Positions 8,605 through 16,894 of a stretch of DNA of 64,000 bases are shown here, in pieces. The DNA is from Candidatus Neomicrothrix sp. UBA2974 (GTDB lineage: Bacteria; Actinomycetota; Acidimicrobiia; Acidimicrobiales; MedAcidi-G1). The position numbers were made by a program, and so were the translations under genes. Location: the NCBI GenBank assembly GCA_002348705.1, contig DEAU01000019.1, positions 1 to 64,000 of the forward strand, read 5' to 3'. The notes under the pieces are model-generated. The model had not been told where the DNA came from. It worked only from the letters and a program-made list of their open reading frames with translations, and ran no database searches. Numbering within the stretch: the stretch's first letter is position 1; each line of letters opens with the position of its first letter.

Positions 8605-9045
8605 CTACTCACCGATGTCCTCATTCCAGAGGTCTGGGTGCTCAGCGATGAAGTTGGCCATTAGCTCCAAGCACTCAACGTCATCCAAGATCTCCACAAC
8701 GACACCCTGGACCTTGAGGAGGTCTTCAGGACCCTGAAACGTGCGGTTCTCCCCCACTACAACCCTGGGTATGCCGTAGAGCAGGGCGGCGCCTGTGCAC
8801 ATTGAGCACGGTGAGAGTGTCGAGTAAAGAACCGAGTGCCTGTAGTCGGCTGCTGTCAGTCGTCCGGCGTCCTCCAGCGCCGCGATCTCGGCATGAAGCA
8901 CAGCCGAACCACGCTGTACCCGCTGGTTATGCCCACGTCCGACAACCTCGCCACCGATCACTAGGACCGAGCCGATAGGTATACCGCCTTCCGCCAATCC
9001 GAGGCGCGCCTCATCAATAGCCGCCCGGAAGAAAGCATCAGTCAC
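8605..9045 (-). CDS. Cytosine deaminase of the yeast Fcy1 type
   Basis: The 146-residue zinc nucleobase deaminase converts cytosine to uracil in pyrimidine salvage if the assignment is right. The zinc site is complete: His51-Ala-Glu53 (HAE) and Pro-Cys80-Ser-Met-Cys83. Asn40 matches the substrate-binding Asn of the yeast enzyme. The protein ends in WNEDIGE, like the fungal enzyme's WFEDIGE, which carries the substrate-binding Asp. GRGHNQR and YGIPRVVVGEN are also characteristic. This places it closer to fungal Fcy1 than to TadA or CDD-type enzymes. It is unrelated to the larger bacterial CodA amidohydrolase, so I give no bacterial gene symbol. No pyrimidine gene is adjacent. Confidence 0.87.
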   Translation of the reverse strand: MTDAFFRAAIDEARLGLAEGGIPIGSVLVIGGEVVGRGHNQRVQRGSAVLHAEIAALEDAGRLTAADYRHSVLYSTLSPCSMCTGAALLYGIPRVVVGENRTFQGPEDLLKVQGVVVEILDDVECLELMANFIAEHPDLWNEDIGE

Positions 9046-9223
9046 ACCAAGAGCCTGTCACCAACCAGCATTCACTCCCAACGGTCCGCTCGAACTTTAA
9101 AGACGACCTTCGTATGTCAACTGCCGGCCCAGTCCGGTGTTGTTCATGCAAATAGGCCTGCGTTACTGCAATCCGCTGGATCGGTGCAGGTCGGACTTCC
9201 GTCCTATTCAAGACTCCATGAAA

Positions 9224-9589
9224 TCAGTAGATCGCCAGCACCTCGGCAATGACGATCAGGGCGATCACGACGAGGTTCACTACCCGGAAGACGCCTACCG
9301 GAACGGCGTCAAACCGCCGACCCAGGTTACTGGACGCAAACTCCTCGGGGAGGTCGGACGCTGCGGCATAAAGGTCCTGCATGACGTCATCTAGGAAAAA
9401 GAAACTCCAGAGCCCGGTTAGGACCGCCACAGCGGCCAAGGCGAGTTGCACGCCAGAGTCCTCCAGCCCACTTCCTCCAAAGCCCAAGACGACCAATATC
9501 CCGGTATGGAAGAGGGCGAAAAACATGATCATCGCTCGGGCATCGGCCGCCCGTCCGATGAATAGCGACACGTAGTGGTCAGGATTCAT
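9224..9589 (-). CDS. Small integral membrane protein, function unknown
   Basis: The start at 9589 (MNPDHYVSLF) is chosen over the longer frame to 9682 because it has an AAGGA-type ribosome site 8 nt upstream and the preceding 31 residues look non-coding. The 121-residue protein has three hydrophobic segments (about 21-42, 52-70 and 98-121) and a short acidic stretch between the second and third. No motif allows a function. It stands alone, divergent from the DUF3303-like gene. Confidence 0.68.
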   Translation of the reverse strand: MNPDHYVSLFIGRAADARAMIMFFALFHTGILVVLGFGGSGLEDSGVQLALAAVAVLTGLWSFFFLDDVMQDLYAAASDLPEEFASSNLGRRFDAVPVGVFRVVNLVVIALIVIAEVLAIY

Positions 9590-9819
9590 GGGATTCCTTT
9601 CTGTCTGAGACCGCGGACCGTACGTCATGTTGCTCATCTCGTTCCACCCGTCACGAGTTATCGGATGCCAAACCAGCCCCACCGGGCCGCGTGCACCAGC
9701 GTGCTACTCGCCTTTCGACCTGACGACCTGATGCGGCTTGTCGCCTTCTCCTGAAGCCTGCTGGAATCGATATCGCCCGAGCAAACGGCACCTTCATAAG
9801 AAAGAAAGCAGGCGGAACC

Positions 9820-10113
9820 ATGCTCTTCCATATCACCCACCACCACGACGAACACACGTGCCCGGCTAAAGACGACGCCACCATGGCGGTCACCTTCGGC
9901 GCAGTGATGAACACCCTGACCGAGCACGTCAACGAGGTGGTGGGCGCCTGGGTGGACCCGCCCGGCCACGATTTCTTCTTCGTGGTCGACGCCGACGACG
10001 CCGCCCAGGTCTTTCAGGGCATGTTTCCGATCATCGATGCCGGCACGGCGCAGGTCCGACCCGTCGGCGACTTCGCGGCCATGCTCAAGGCCCGGGCCGA
10101 AGCGAACGCCTGA
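9820..10113 (+). CDS. Small DUF3303-like alpha/beta protein
   Basis: The 97-residue soluble protein starts MLFHITHHHDEHTCP and has the size and start pattern of DUF3303 / dimeric alpha-beta-barrel proteins. The His cluster at residues 4-12 with Cys14, and D-D/A-A-Q-V-F-Q further on, are the notable features. The His/Cys cluster could bind a metal, which is inference. GGCGGA before the ATG can serve as a weak Shine-Dalgarno. A GC-rich stem-loop follows the stop codon. Biochemical role unknown. Confidence 0.72.
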   Translation: MLFHITHHHDEHTCPAKDDATMAVTFGAVMNTLTEHVNEVVGAWVDPPGHDFFFVVDADDAAQVFQGMFPIIDAGTAQVRPVGDFAAMLKARAEANA

Positions 10114-10123
10114 AGAAGTGGGT

Positions 10124-10140
10124 GGCGGGAAACCCCCGCC
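10124..10140 (+). terminator. Stem-loop after the DUF3303-like gene
   Basis: GGCGGG (10124-10129) pairs with CCCGCC (10135-10140) across a five-base loop, 11 nt past the stop codon at 10113. There is no T-run after it, so it is at best a weak intrinsic terminator. Confidence 0.4.
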
Positions 10141-10173
10141 AAAGCTCAATCCCAAGAGGCCAAACCGGGCCCA

Positions 10174-10208
10174 CCGGTAACCTTCACAGCGAGGAAGACC
10201 GTTACCGG
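10174..10208. repeat. Inverted repeat upstream of tRNA-Arg
   Basis: CCGGTAAC (10174-10181) and GTTACCGG (10201-10208) are perfect 8-bp inverted arms around a 19-nt spacer, 31 nt before the tRNA. It may be a regulatory site or a hairpin in the tRNA leader. Confidence 0.45.
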
Positions 10209-10238
10209 CAGTAACGCGCCACATAACGCGCCTCCCTC

Positions 10239-10315
10239 GCCCTCGTAGCTCAGTCGGATAGAGCGACCGCCTCCTAAGCGGTAGGCCACAGGTTCGATTC
10301 CTGTCGAGGGCGCCA
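10239..10315 (+). tRNA. tRNA-Arg (anticodon CCT)
   Basis: The cloverleaf is complete: acceptor GCCCTCG/CGAGGGC, D arm GCTC...GAGC, anticodon stem ACCGC/GCGGT around loop CTCCTAA (anticodon CCT), T arm ACAGG-TTCGATT-CCTGT, discriminator G and encoded CCA at 10313-10315. It reads AGG codons. Confidence 0.96.
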
Positions 10316-10424
10316 TGAAAGTGCCGGCCGGTGCCGAGAAACCGGTTTTCCTCATACACGGCTGAACTGACCGTCCCGCGAAAGGTCGAGCGGCACCCAA
10401 CCAAGCCCGCTACCGTCGCCCCCC

Positions 10425-11630
10425 ATGGGAATGCGCCTGTACGACACCGCCCGACGCGAGGTCGTCTCCTTCAAACCCGGCCCTACCGTCACCATGTACG
10501 TCTGTGGCATCACGCCGTACGACGCCACCCATCTGGGCCATGCCTTCACCTACTTGACCTTCGACCTGGTGATTCGCCGACTCGAAGACCTTGGCCACGA
10601 GGTACGCATGGTTCGCAACGTCACAGATGTCGACGATTCGATATTGCCGAAGGCACGCGAACTCGGGATCGATTTTCTCGAGTTGGCCGACCGTGAGATG
10701 AAGATGTTTCATGCCGACCTTGACGCCCTTGATCTCCGGCCCGCTTGGTCAGAACCGACTGCTACCGGCTCCATTGACGCCATGCTCGCTCTCATCGGCC
10801 GCCTTGAAGCTGCAGGCCACACTTACACTGTCGATGGCGTCACTTTCTTCGATGTGTCCACGTGGAACGAATTTGGTTCAATCTCCCACCTAGACGAAGC
10901 CACAATGGTGAGCTATTCAGCCGAAAGAGGCGGCCACCCCGAAGATCCCCGCCAGCGCAACCCTCTTGACTTCGTGCTCTGGCAACCCAGCGCCGACGAC
11001 GAGCCCTCATGGGATTCGCCTTTCGGTCCTGGCCGGCCTGGCTGGCACATTGAATGCTCCGCGATGGCGATGACCGACCTCGGTGAGACCATCGATCTCC
11101 ACGGCGGTGGTGACGATCTCATGTTCCCCCACCACGAGTGCGAGGCCGCACAGAGCGAGGCGGCGACCGGCCAGCCGTTCGCCCGTCATTGGATGCACGT
11201 GGGGATGGTCGCCTACGAGGGAACCAAGATGTCCAAGTCGCTCGGCAACCTCGTCTTCGTCCGAAACCTGCGACGCATACACGACCCGCGAGCAATTCGA
11301 CTAGCACTCATGGCCCACCACTATCGGGGCGGGTTCGAGTGGTTCGACTACGACATCGACGATGCCATCACCCGGCTCGACCGACTTGTCACCGCTGCCC
11401 GGCGCCCCAGGGGGCCCAACCCGGCTCCGACCCTGGCCGCAGTTCGGTCCGCCCTCGACGATGACCTGGACACTGCCACCGCCCGTGACGCTGTCGACCT
11501 CCTGGCCGGTGGGATTCTCGCCGGGTCCGGCAATGACCCAACTTCGGCGTCTGGTTTGGCCGCAGCTGCCGCCCTGCTTGGGATCCGGCTCGACGCCACC
11601 CTGCCGGACTCCTGGGTCCGGACCACCTGA
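10425..11630 (+). CDS. mshC: Cysteine--1-D-myo-inosityl 2-amino-2-deoxy-alpha-D-glucopyranoside ligase (mycothiol ligase)
   Basis: MshC joins cysteine to GlcN-inositol with ATP, the third committed step of mycothiol synthesis. The 401-residue protein is a class I tRNA-synthetase-like fold: CGITPYDATHLGHA (27-40) contains the HIGH motif and the first zinc ligand Cys27; GWHIEC gives Cys211; FPHHECE gives the His ligand; TKMSKSLGN (267-275) is the KMSKS loop. The TPYDATHLGHA sequence and the short C-terminal region, lacking the tRNA anticodon-binding extension of CysS, separate it from cysteinyl-tRNA synthetase. Usual family length is about 410. A true cysS follows 43 nt downstream. Its presence marks the organism as a mycothiol producer, thus actinobacterial. 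Confidence 0.93.
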   Translation: MGMRLYDTARREVVSFKPGPTVTMYVCGITPYDATHLGHAFTYLTFDLVIRRLEDLGHEVRMVRNVTDVDDSILPKARELGIDFLELADREMKMFHADLDALDLRPAWSEPTATGSIDAMLALIGRLEAAGHTYTVDGVTFFDVSTWNEFGSISHLDEATMVSYSAERGGHPEDPRQRNPLDFVLWQPSADDEPSWDSPFGPGRPGWHIECSAMAMTDLGETIDLHGGGDDLMFPHHECEAAQSEAATGQPFARHWMHVGMVAYEGTKMSKSLGNLVFVRNLRRIHDPRAIRLALMAHHYRGGFEWFDYDIDDAITRLDRLVTAARRPRGPNPAPTLAAVRSALDDDLDTATARDAVDLLAGGILAGSGNDPTSASGLAAAAALLGIRLDATLPDSWVRTT

Positions 11631-11673
11631 CAGTTCGACTATCGCGTCGTCAGGCAGGCCGTATCCTGAACGG

Positions 11674-13062
11674 GTGCTGCGCTTCACCGACAGCTTGACT
11701 GGCGAAAAGGTCGACTTCGTTCCACGCGAAACAGGGAAGGTCTCCGTCTACTGGTGTGGACCAACCGTCTACGACGCCCCTCACCTCGGGCACGCCCGCA
11801 GCACCCTGGCTTTCGATGTACTTGTCCGTTACCTGCGTTGGAAAGGTTTTGCGGTCACATCGGTTTCGAACATCACCGACATCGATGACAAAATCATCAA
11901 TCGGGCCGCGGACGAAGGATCCACCGAACCTGAGGTAGCCAGTCGCTTTGAGACGACATTCGTCGAGCAAATGGACCGTCTGAACATCGCTCACCCCGAC
12001 CTGCGACCCCGTGCCACAGAGTACGTGGACCGCATGGTCGAGGTCATCGGTGACCTGGTCGAGCGGGGGATGGCCTACACCACCAAATCCGGCGTCTACT
12101 TCGACGTCGACCGACTCGACGAATACGGTGCTCTGGTCGGCCGATCAGTTGACGAACTGCGCGAGGGTGCCGGCGCCCGAGTCGACATCGACGAGGAAAA
12201 AGCCGACCCGCTGGACTTCGCCCTCTGGAAAGCGGCCAAGCCCGGCGAACCCAACTGGGATTCCCCGTGGGGCCCTGGGCGACCCGGCTGGCACATCGAG
12301 TGCGTCGCCATGTCCCTGCACCTGCTGGGCGACGACTTTGACATCCACGGCGGTGGCGACGACCTCGTCTTCCCCCACCACGAAAACGAGCGGGCTGAAG
12401 CGCTCGGATGCGACCGGAAGTTCGCCCGCTACTGGGTCCACAACGGCATGGTCCAGGTCGACGGCGAAAAGATGTCGAAGTCGCTCGGCAACTTCACGAC
12501 GCTTGTCGGCCTATTGGATACCTGGGACCCAAGGGCCCTGCGCCTGCTGGTCCTACAAACTCACTACCGACGCACCATGGAGATTGGTTCGACCACGCTC
12601 GACCAGGCCACAGCCGCCCTTGTCCGCCTCGACAAGTTCGCCGACCGGATGGCCGAAGCGGCCCTGCCGGAAGCCACCGCAGAAGCCGCCGTACTGGACG
12701 GCTTCTGCCACGCTATGGACGATGACCTCGGCACCCCGCAGGCCCTCGCCGTGATATTCGACGCGGTACGCGATGCCAACCGCGCGCTAGACGCCGAGGA
12801 CTACGGTTCGGCAGCCGCTCTGGCTAATGCCGCTCTTGATGCAACCGCTGCCCTGGGATTGAAAATTGGCGCTGCGGCCTCGTCGGCTGGGACTTTAGGA
12901 GACGACCCCGAGGCCGCTGAGATCAACGAACTTGTCAACAGGCGCCTGAACGCCCGAGCGAAGAAGGACTTTGCCGAAGCCGACCGCATCCGCGACGAAC
13001 TGGCGACCCGTGGAATCGTTCTGGAGGACGGTCCTACCGGAACCACCTGGCGACGAAGCTGA
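11674..13062 (+). CDS. cysS: Cysteine--tRNA ligase
   Basis: CysS charges tRNA-Cys. From GTG 11674 the protein is 462 residues, the normal length. It shows Cys28 in YWCGPTVYD, HIGH-type PHLGHARS (36-43), a second zinc Cys in GWHIECVAMS, FPHHENE, and KMSKSLGN. A DALR-like C-terminal region follows and ends with the typical ERDRIRDELATRGIVLEDGPTGTTWRR pattern, here in the form ADRIRDELATRGI. The frame is open back to 11362, inside mshC, but similarity starts only at MLRFTDSLTG, and TATCCT lies 6 nt before the GTG, consistent with a leaderless start. It and mshC are paralogous folds side by side, an arrangement unlike the ispD-ispF-cysS-rlmB order common in actinobacteria. Confidence 0.95.
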   Translation: MLRFTDSLTGEKVDFVPRETGKVSVYWCGPTVYDAPHLGHARSTLAFDVLVRYLRWKGFAVTSVSNITDIDDKIINRAADEGSTEPEVASRFETTFVEQMDRLNIAHPDLRPRATEYVDRMVEVIGDLVERGMAYTTKSGVYFDVDRLDEYGALVGRSVDELREGAGARVDIDEEKADPLDFALWKAAKPGEPNWDSPWGPGRPGWHIECVAMSLHLLGDDFDIHGGGDDLVFPHHENERAEALGCDRKFARYWVHNGMVQVDGEKMSKSLGNFTTLVGLLDTWDPRALRLLVLQTHYRRTMEIGSTTLDQATAALVRLDKFADRMAEAALPEATAEAAVLDGFCHAMDDDLGTPQALAVIFDAVRDANRALDAEDYGSAAALANAALDATAALGLKIGAAASSAGTLGDDPEAAEINELVNRRLNARAKKDFAEADRIRDELATRGIVLEDGPTGTTWRRS

Positions 13063-13086
13063 CCCGATAGGTCCCTCAACTGCTCC

Positions 13087-14298
13087 CTAGTTGCGGGGTA
13101 CGTCCACCCAGGCCACGTCTTTGTCAACACGAACGTCACCAGGCAGGCCGAGCACGCGCTCACCCAGGATGTTCCGCATGACCTCAGACGTCCCGCCCTC
13201 GATGGTGTTCGCGCGTGCCCGGAGGAACGAGTACTTGGTGCCTACCCCACCCATAAGGCGCAGCCCATCCGGACGCTTGCGCTCATAGCCCATCTCATAG
13301 GTCAGGGCATCGGCCCCCAGAAGGTCCATGCACGTCTCATAGATGTGCTGGTTCATCTCAGCAGACATCAGTTTTCCGACAGAACCCTCCGGGCCGGGGT
13401 TGCCAGACTTCGACATTTCACGGGCCCGCCAGTTAGTAAGCCGCAGTGCCTCAGCTTGGCTCCATAGGTCGACCACCCGGTCGCGCATCACATCGTGCGC
13501 CACCGGATCAAGCGTGTCCTTCCGCTCTGCCCAGAGCTTGACCAGGTCGCCAATCGGACCCGACCCCTTCTTCTGTACTCCACCACCAAGCGCCACCCGC
13601 TCGTTCATCAACGTCGTTACCGCCGCCGACCATCCACCACCCACATCGCCGAAGACGCGGTCATGGGGAATGCGGACATCGGTAAGGAAGATCTCGTTGA
13701 ACTCCGCCTCACCGGTGATCTGGTGGAGTGGCCGCACATCGACGCCCTCCGATTCCATGTCCAGCAGGAAGTAGGTCAATCCCTTGTGCTTCGGTTGATC
13801 GGGATCACTCCGCGCCACCAGCATCCCCCACCGGGACACGTGCGCCAGCGTGGTCCACACCTTCTGACCATTGACGACCCATTCGTCACCGTCGCGCACA
13901 GCCCTAGTCGACAAGCCGGCCACATCCGAGCCGGCGCCCGGTTCGCTGAACAGTTGGCACCAAACCTCCTCACCGGTGTACATCGGCCGCAACAACCTTT
14001 GTTTTTGATCATCCGAGGCATAGGTGAGCACCACTGGAGCACCCATCCCAATGCCAATGGGATTGATGTTCAGGTCGTGATAGGTCACTCCTGCTGCCCG
14101 TAGCTCAGCATCGACAGTCGTCTGGAGTCGTCGGCTGGACAGGCCCAGACCACCCAATCCCTCTGGGAACTGCACGAGAGCAAGGCCGCGGTCAAACTGA
14201 GCACCCCGGAACTCAAACTGGTCGACTTTTTCGGGGGGAACGTCCGCAACTAACTGCCGCGTCATCTCCCTGATGTCAGCTTCAGTGACCTCGGCCAT
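13087..14298 (-). CDS. Acyl-CoA dehydrogenase (FadE-type)
   Basis: The 403-residue FAD enzyme oxidises acyl-CoA to enoyl-CoA. FAD/substrate-loop motifs are clear: CQLFSEPGAGSDVAGL and VWTTLAHVSRWG in the middle domain. The C-terminal helices end in NTIEGGTSEVMRNILGERVLGLP. The position of the MCAD-type catalytic Glu is Gly (IEGGT instead of YEGT), but MNERVALGGG in the G helix places a Glu where isovaleryl- and long-chain-CoA dehydrogenases have theirs. This argues for an active enzyme of that subtype, probably for branched or bulky acyl-CoA. A GAGAAGGGA ribosome site precedes the ATG. It is monocistronic. Substrate unknown. Confidence 0.9.
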   Translation of the reverse strand: MAEVTEADIREMTRQLVADVPPEKVDQFEFRGAQFDRGLALVQFPEGLGGLGLSSRRLQTTVDAELRAAGVTYHDLNINPIGIGMGAPVVLTYASDDQKQRLLRPMYTGEEVWCQLFSEPGAGSDVAGLSTRAVRDGDEWVVNGQKVWTTLAHVSRWGMLVARSDPDQPKHKGLTYFLLDMESEGVDVRPLHQITGEAEFNEIFLTDVRIPHDRVFGDVGGGWSAAVTTLMNERVALGGGVQKKGSGPIGDLVKLWAERKDTLDPVAHDVMRDRVVDLWSQAEALRLTNWRAREMSKSGNPGPEGSVGKLMSAEMNQHIYETCMDLLGADALTYEMGYERKRPDGLRLMGGVGTKYSFLRARANTIEGGTSEVMRNILGERVLGLPGDVRVDKDVAWVDVPRN

Positions 14299-14401
14299 GG
14301 ACTATTCCCTTCTCGTGTCCTGCCCAGTGAGGTGAGCCGGAGAAGCACCCCGGTCCGCTACTGAACCTACCGACCCAGATTCCGCAGACTTAAATCGGGG
14401 G

Positions 14402-16150
14402 CTAGCCCGAGTACCGGTCGCGCAGGGCATACATCCGCCCATCCCTCGACCCGATATAAACCGTCCCGTTCCAAACCGCCGGAGATGCCTCCACGCAGGC
14501 TCCCGTCTCGACCCGCCACAGCAGTGGCGGAAGAACCGACGTGTCCGAGACGTCATAGGCCGACATTCCTCCGGCCCACGCACAATCACCGACGAGCAAA
14601 ACATTGTCAACCACTGTCGGTGACGACCAGAGCGGCTCTGGCAATTGGAACTGCCATCGGACGGTCCCCTTGTCCCGGTCGACGCCCAACACCTGTCCGT
14701 CGTCGGTGGCCACTACCACCAGATCCTGGTGGACTGCGGGCGTGGCCCAGATCCCCGATGGCACCTCGGACCGAACGTCGAGCCCCCACACAACTGGATC
14801 TTCCGGATTAGACGGGTCCAGCTTCACCAACTGTCCCAGTTCCTGAGACCGTTCGGTTTCCCGTTCGTACTCGACAGCCACGTACAGGAAGCCATAGGCG
14901 TCAGGAACCATGGTGGCGTCCACGTCGTCACCCGCCCAGAATCGGAAGGTCCGATGCGGTCGGACCCCATCAACCAAACCGGCGATATCCCACCCTTGTA
15001 CCAACCCACCCGAGTTGGCGAACCACAGCGTGTCACCTATGACCAACGGTGAACTCTCGATTGAAAGGTTCCATCCAACATCGGCAATCAGTTGGTCGTC
15101 CCACCCATGGGTGAACCACACCAACTCGGGATCAACGGTGACAAGGCCATCGGAATCAAGGCCCCGACGAAGCCGCACCACGTGGAAGCGACTGTTTTCG
15201 CCCGCAGCGAATAGGTGGTCGTCAAGTACTAGCGGCGACGCATCCCAGTCGGAGTTCCAAAGCGGCTGACCGGAGTCTTCGGCGTGAAGGCTCCACAACA
15301 CCGTGGGTTCCGGACGGTCGAAAGCGACTACCCGCAGAAAGTCATCGCGTGAACCCACATACACAAGCGGGTAGCCATCCGGGTCGACGGTTACAGACCC
15401 CTTGGCAAGATCGCCAGTGGGAAGCGGCGACAAGATGGGCGCTCCGGTAACCCCGTCCACGAAGTGGACCTGTCCGTCGTAGGCACCAAAGATCACCCAG
15501 GTGCGGCCATCCCGCTCAAAGACCGCTGGCTGTCCGGTCCAGCCGACTCCGCACCACTCCTTCTCGACCTCGCCCACAGTCGAGAACGAGCACATCTTTG
15601 CGTCGCGCGGATACCGCCAAGCCACCTCGGGCTGGACCGGGACCGGACCCGAACCGTGCCAAGAACGCGTCGGCGATCCTCGAAAGGTCAATACACCTGG
15701 CACGGAACCCCACGGTTCACCGATGGTCACAGGATCCACCCAGGAGCCGGCCGCCCAGCCAAGCTCACGATTAGGGGGAGGTTCCTCTATAGGAACTGAT
15801 TCCTTAGTTGTCGTCGGAACAACGGTCGTCGTGACAGCGGTCGTCGGAACAGTCGTAGTGATCGCGCCAGTCGATCGACTGTTGGTGCTCATCACCGTCG
15901 TGCTCGTCGTCGAACCTGCTGTGGAAGCAGTTTCATCACGCACGATCGCCGAAGGCATCGAAGTCGTGATCTGCTCCGAGACCGCACTTGACCGTTCGGC
16001 CTCGGAGGAATCTGCAACGAAGAGTTCGACATATTCCCGGTCAGGCCCGCACGATGTAAACCCCAAAAGCATCCCCATCATGAGCACACCCGACAGGAGA
16101 ACACGACTAGTGGGAACTGTCACATATGACCAGCCAGCAATACGCCTCAT
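14402..16150 (-). CDS. Lipoprotein with PQQ-type beta-propeller
   Basis: The start at 16150 (MRRIAGWSYV) is preferred over the longer frame to 16483, because it begins a lipoprotein signal: basic N-region, hydrophobic stretch to residue 30 and a FTSC lipobox with Cys34. Residues about 40-130 are Ser/Thr-rich linker. From about 150 to 580 there are PQQ-like repeats (W-x-Y/F, V-Y-V/I-G-S-R-D, G-x-V-x-V-D-x-D) of a seven- or eight-bladed propeller. No PQQ-dehydrogenase catalytic motif was found, so it is probably a binding or structural protein on the outer face of the membrane. It follows the STAS-like gene by 40 nt, likely in one transcript. Confidence 0.82.
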   Translation of the reverse strand: MRRIAGWSYVTVPTSRVLLSGVLMMGMLLGFTSCGPDREYVELFVADSSEAERSSAVSEQITTSMPSAIVRDETASTAGSTTSTTVMSTNSRSTGAITTTVPTTAVTTTVVPTTTKESVPIEEPPPNRELGWAAGSWVDPVTIGEPWGSVPGVLTFRGSPTRSWHGSGPVPVQPEVAWRYPRDAKMCSFSTVGEVEKEWCGVGWTGQPAVFERDGRTWVIFGAYDGQVHFVDGVTGAPILSPLPTGDLAKGSVTVDPDGYPLVYVGSRDDFLRVVAFDRPEPTVLWSLHAEDSGQPLWNSDWDASPLVLDDHLFAAGENSRFHVVRLRRGLDSDGLVTVDPELVWFTHGWDDQLIADVGWNLSIESSPLVIGDTLWFANSGGLVQGWDIAGLVDGVRPHRTFRFWAGDDVDATMVPDAYGFLYVAVEYERETERSQELGQLVKLDPSNPEDPVVWGLDVRSEVPSGIWATPAVHQDLVVVATDDGQVLGVDRDKGTVRWQFQLPEPLWSSPTVVDNVLLVGDCAWAGGMSAYDVSDTSVLPPLLWRVETGACVEASPAVWNGTVYIGSRDGRMYALRDRYSG

Positions 16151-16190
16151 CTGGTCGCCAAGATGGCGGGCAGTGCCGCCGAGGGCCGGG

Positions 16191-16814
16191 TCAGGCGCCC
16201 GGCTCTCCTCCGAAAGTGAGTTGCTCGCCAAGTTCAGAGTCTTCAGACACGGGTTCACCCGCTGGCGTGTACTCCCTCTCGTCCAGCACGTCGCTCTGAT
16301 CCCATGCATGCTCGGCGAAAGGATCGCTGGTGTCCCCGCACGATTCGGAGTCCGAAGATCTATGCGCTTTCCGGTCAACACCTGAGAATGCCCGAGCCAA
16401 CAGCGGGGTTGACTCGGAGTCCGGGCCATCGTCGGCTGCGGATCCTGCGGCACGCTCGGCCAGAGCCGCTTCGTGAGCGGCACGCGCCGCTTCCAACGGG
16501 TGCACAGCGGCGACCGGACGGAGTTCCGGCACCAACTCGCCCCTAACTTTCGACTCTTCGACCGCCTCGTCCAAGGTTGGGGGCCGTTCTGGAAGAGGGA
16601 TCAGCTCACCACTATCTCGTTGATCAACCAGCCTCCAACCAACCGGCGCCACCAGTCGGTCAAGGTGTGTCGAACAGAGTACGACTGCGCCGGGACCGTC
16701 CACCTCAGCCAATTCGTGGAGGGTGAACGTGAGCTCGGCGACGTCCATAACTACAAGGACGTCAGCCGCACCCTGACAGGCCGAACGCATGCACAGATCA
16801 CGCACGGCTTCCAC
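16191..16814 (-). CDS. STAS-like protein with disordered acidic tail
   Basis: The 207-residue frame starts at GTG 16814; ATG 16790 is an alternative. Residues about 15-65 (VLVVMDVAELTFTLHEL, then GAVVLC) resemble an STAS / anti-sigma-antagonist beta-alpha unit, but the central D/S-S motif with a phosphorylatable Ser is not evident, so the assignment is weak. Residues about 75-207 are rich in Asp, Glu, Ser, Pro and Ala with no fold signature. It precedes the propeller lipoprotein by 40 nt and is divergent from the HAD gene. Function not recognised. Confidence 0.5.
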   Translation of the reverse strand: MEAVRDLCMRSACQGAADVLVVMDVAELTFTLHELAEVDGPGAVVLCSTHLDRLVAPVGWRLVDQRDSGELIPLPERPPTLDEAVEESKVRGELVPELRPVAAVHPLEAARAAHEAALAERAAGSAADDGPDSESTPLLARAFSGVDRKAHRSSDSESCGDTSDPFAEHAWDQSDVLDEREYTPAGEPVSEDSELGEQLTFGGEPGA

Positions 16815-16882
16815 GGTACCGGCAGGCCTTCCACCGGTTGGGGACGGTCGTGCTTGTCAGCAGGTGCAGGTCCATCGGACCG

Positions 16883-16888
16883 TAGGCT
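16883..16888 (+). promoter_or_regulatory. Predicted -10 box, leaderless start of the HAD gene
   Basis: TAGGCT ends 6 nt before ATG 16895 and no Shine-Dalgarno is present. It is one of a series of TANNNT boxes placed at this distance in the window. Confidence 0.4.
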
Positions 16889-16894
16889 CGATGA

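Noticed and set aside
9658..10404. Minus-strand frame of 248 residues over the DUF3303-like gene and tRNA-Arg
   Set aside because: It runs antisense through a tRNA and a small gene with a plausible start; its translation has no family features.
11362..11673. N-terminal extension of cysS
   Set aside because: It overlaps mshC in another frame and is Pro/Ser-rich without synthetase similarity; the GTG at 11674 gives the normal CysS N-terminus.
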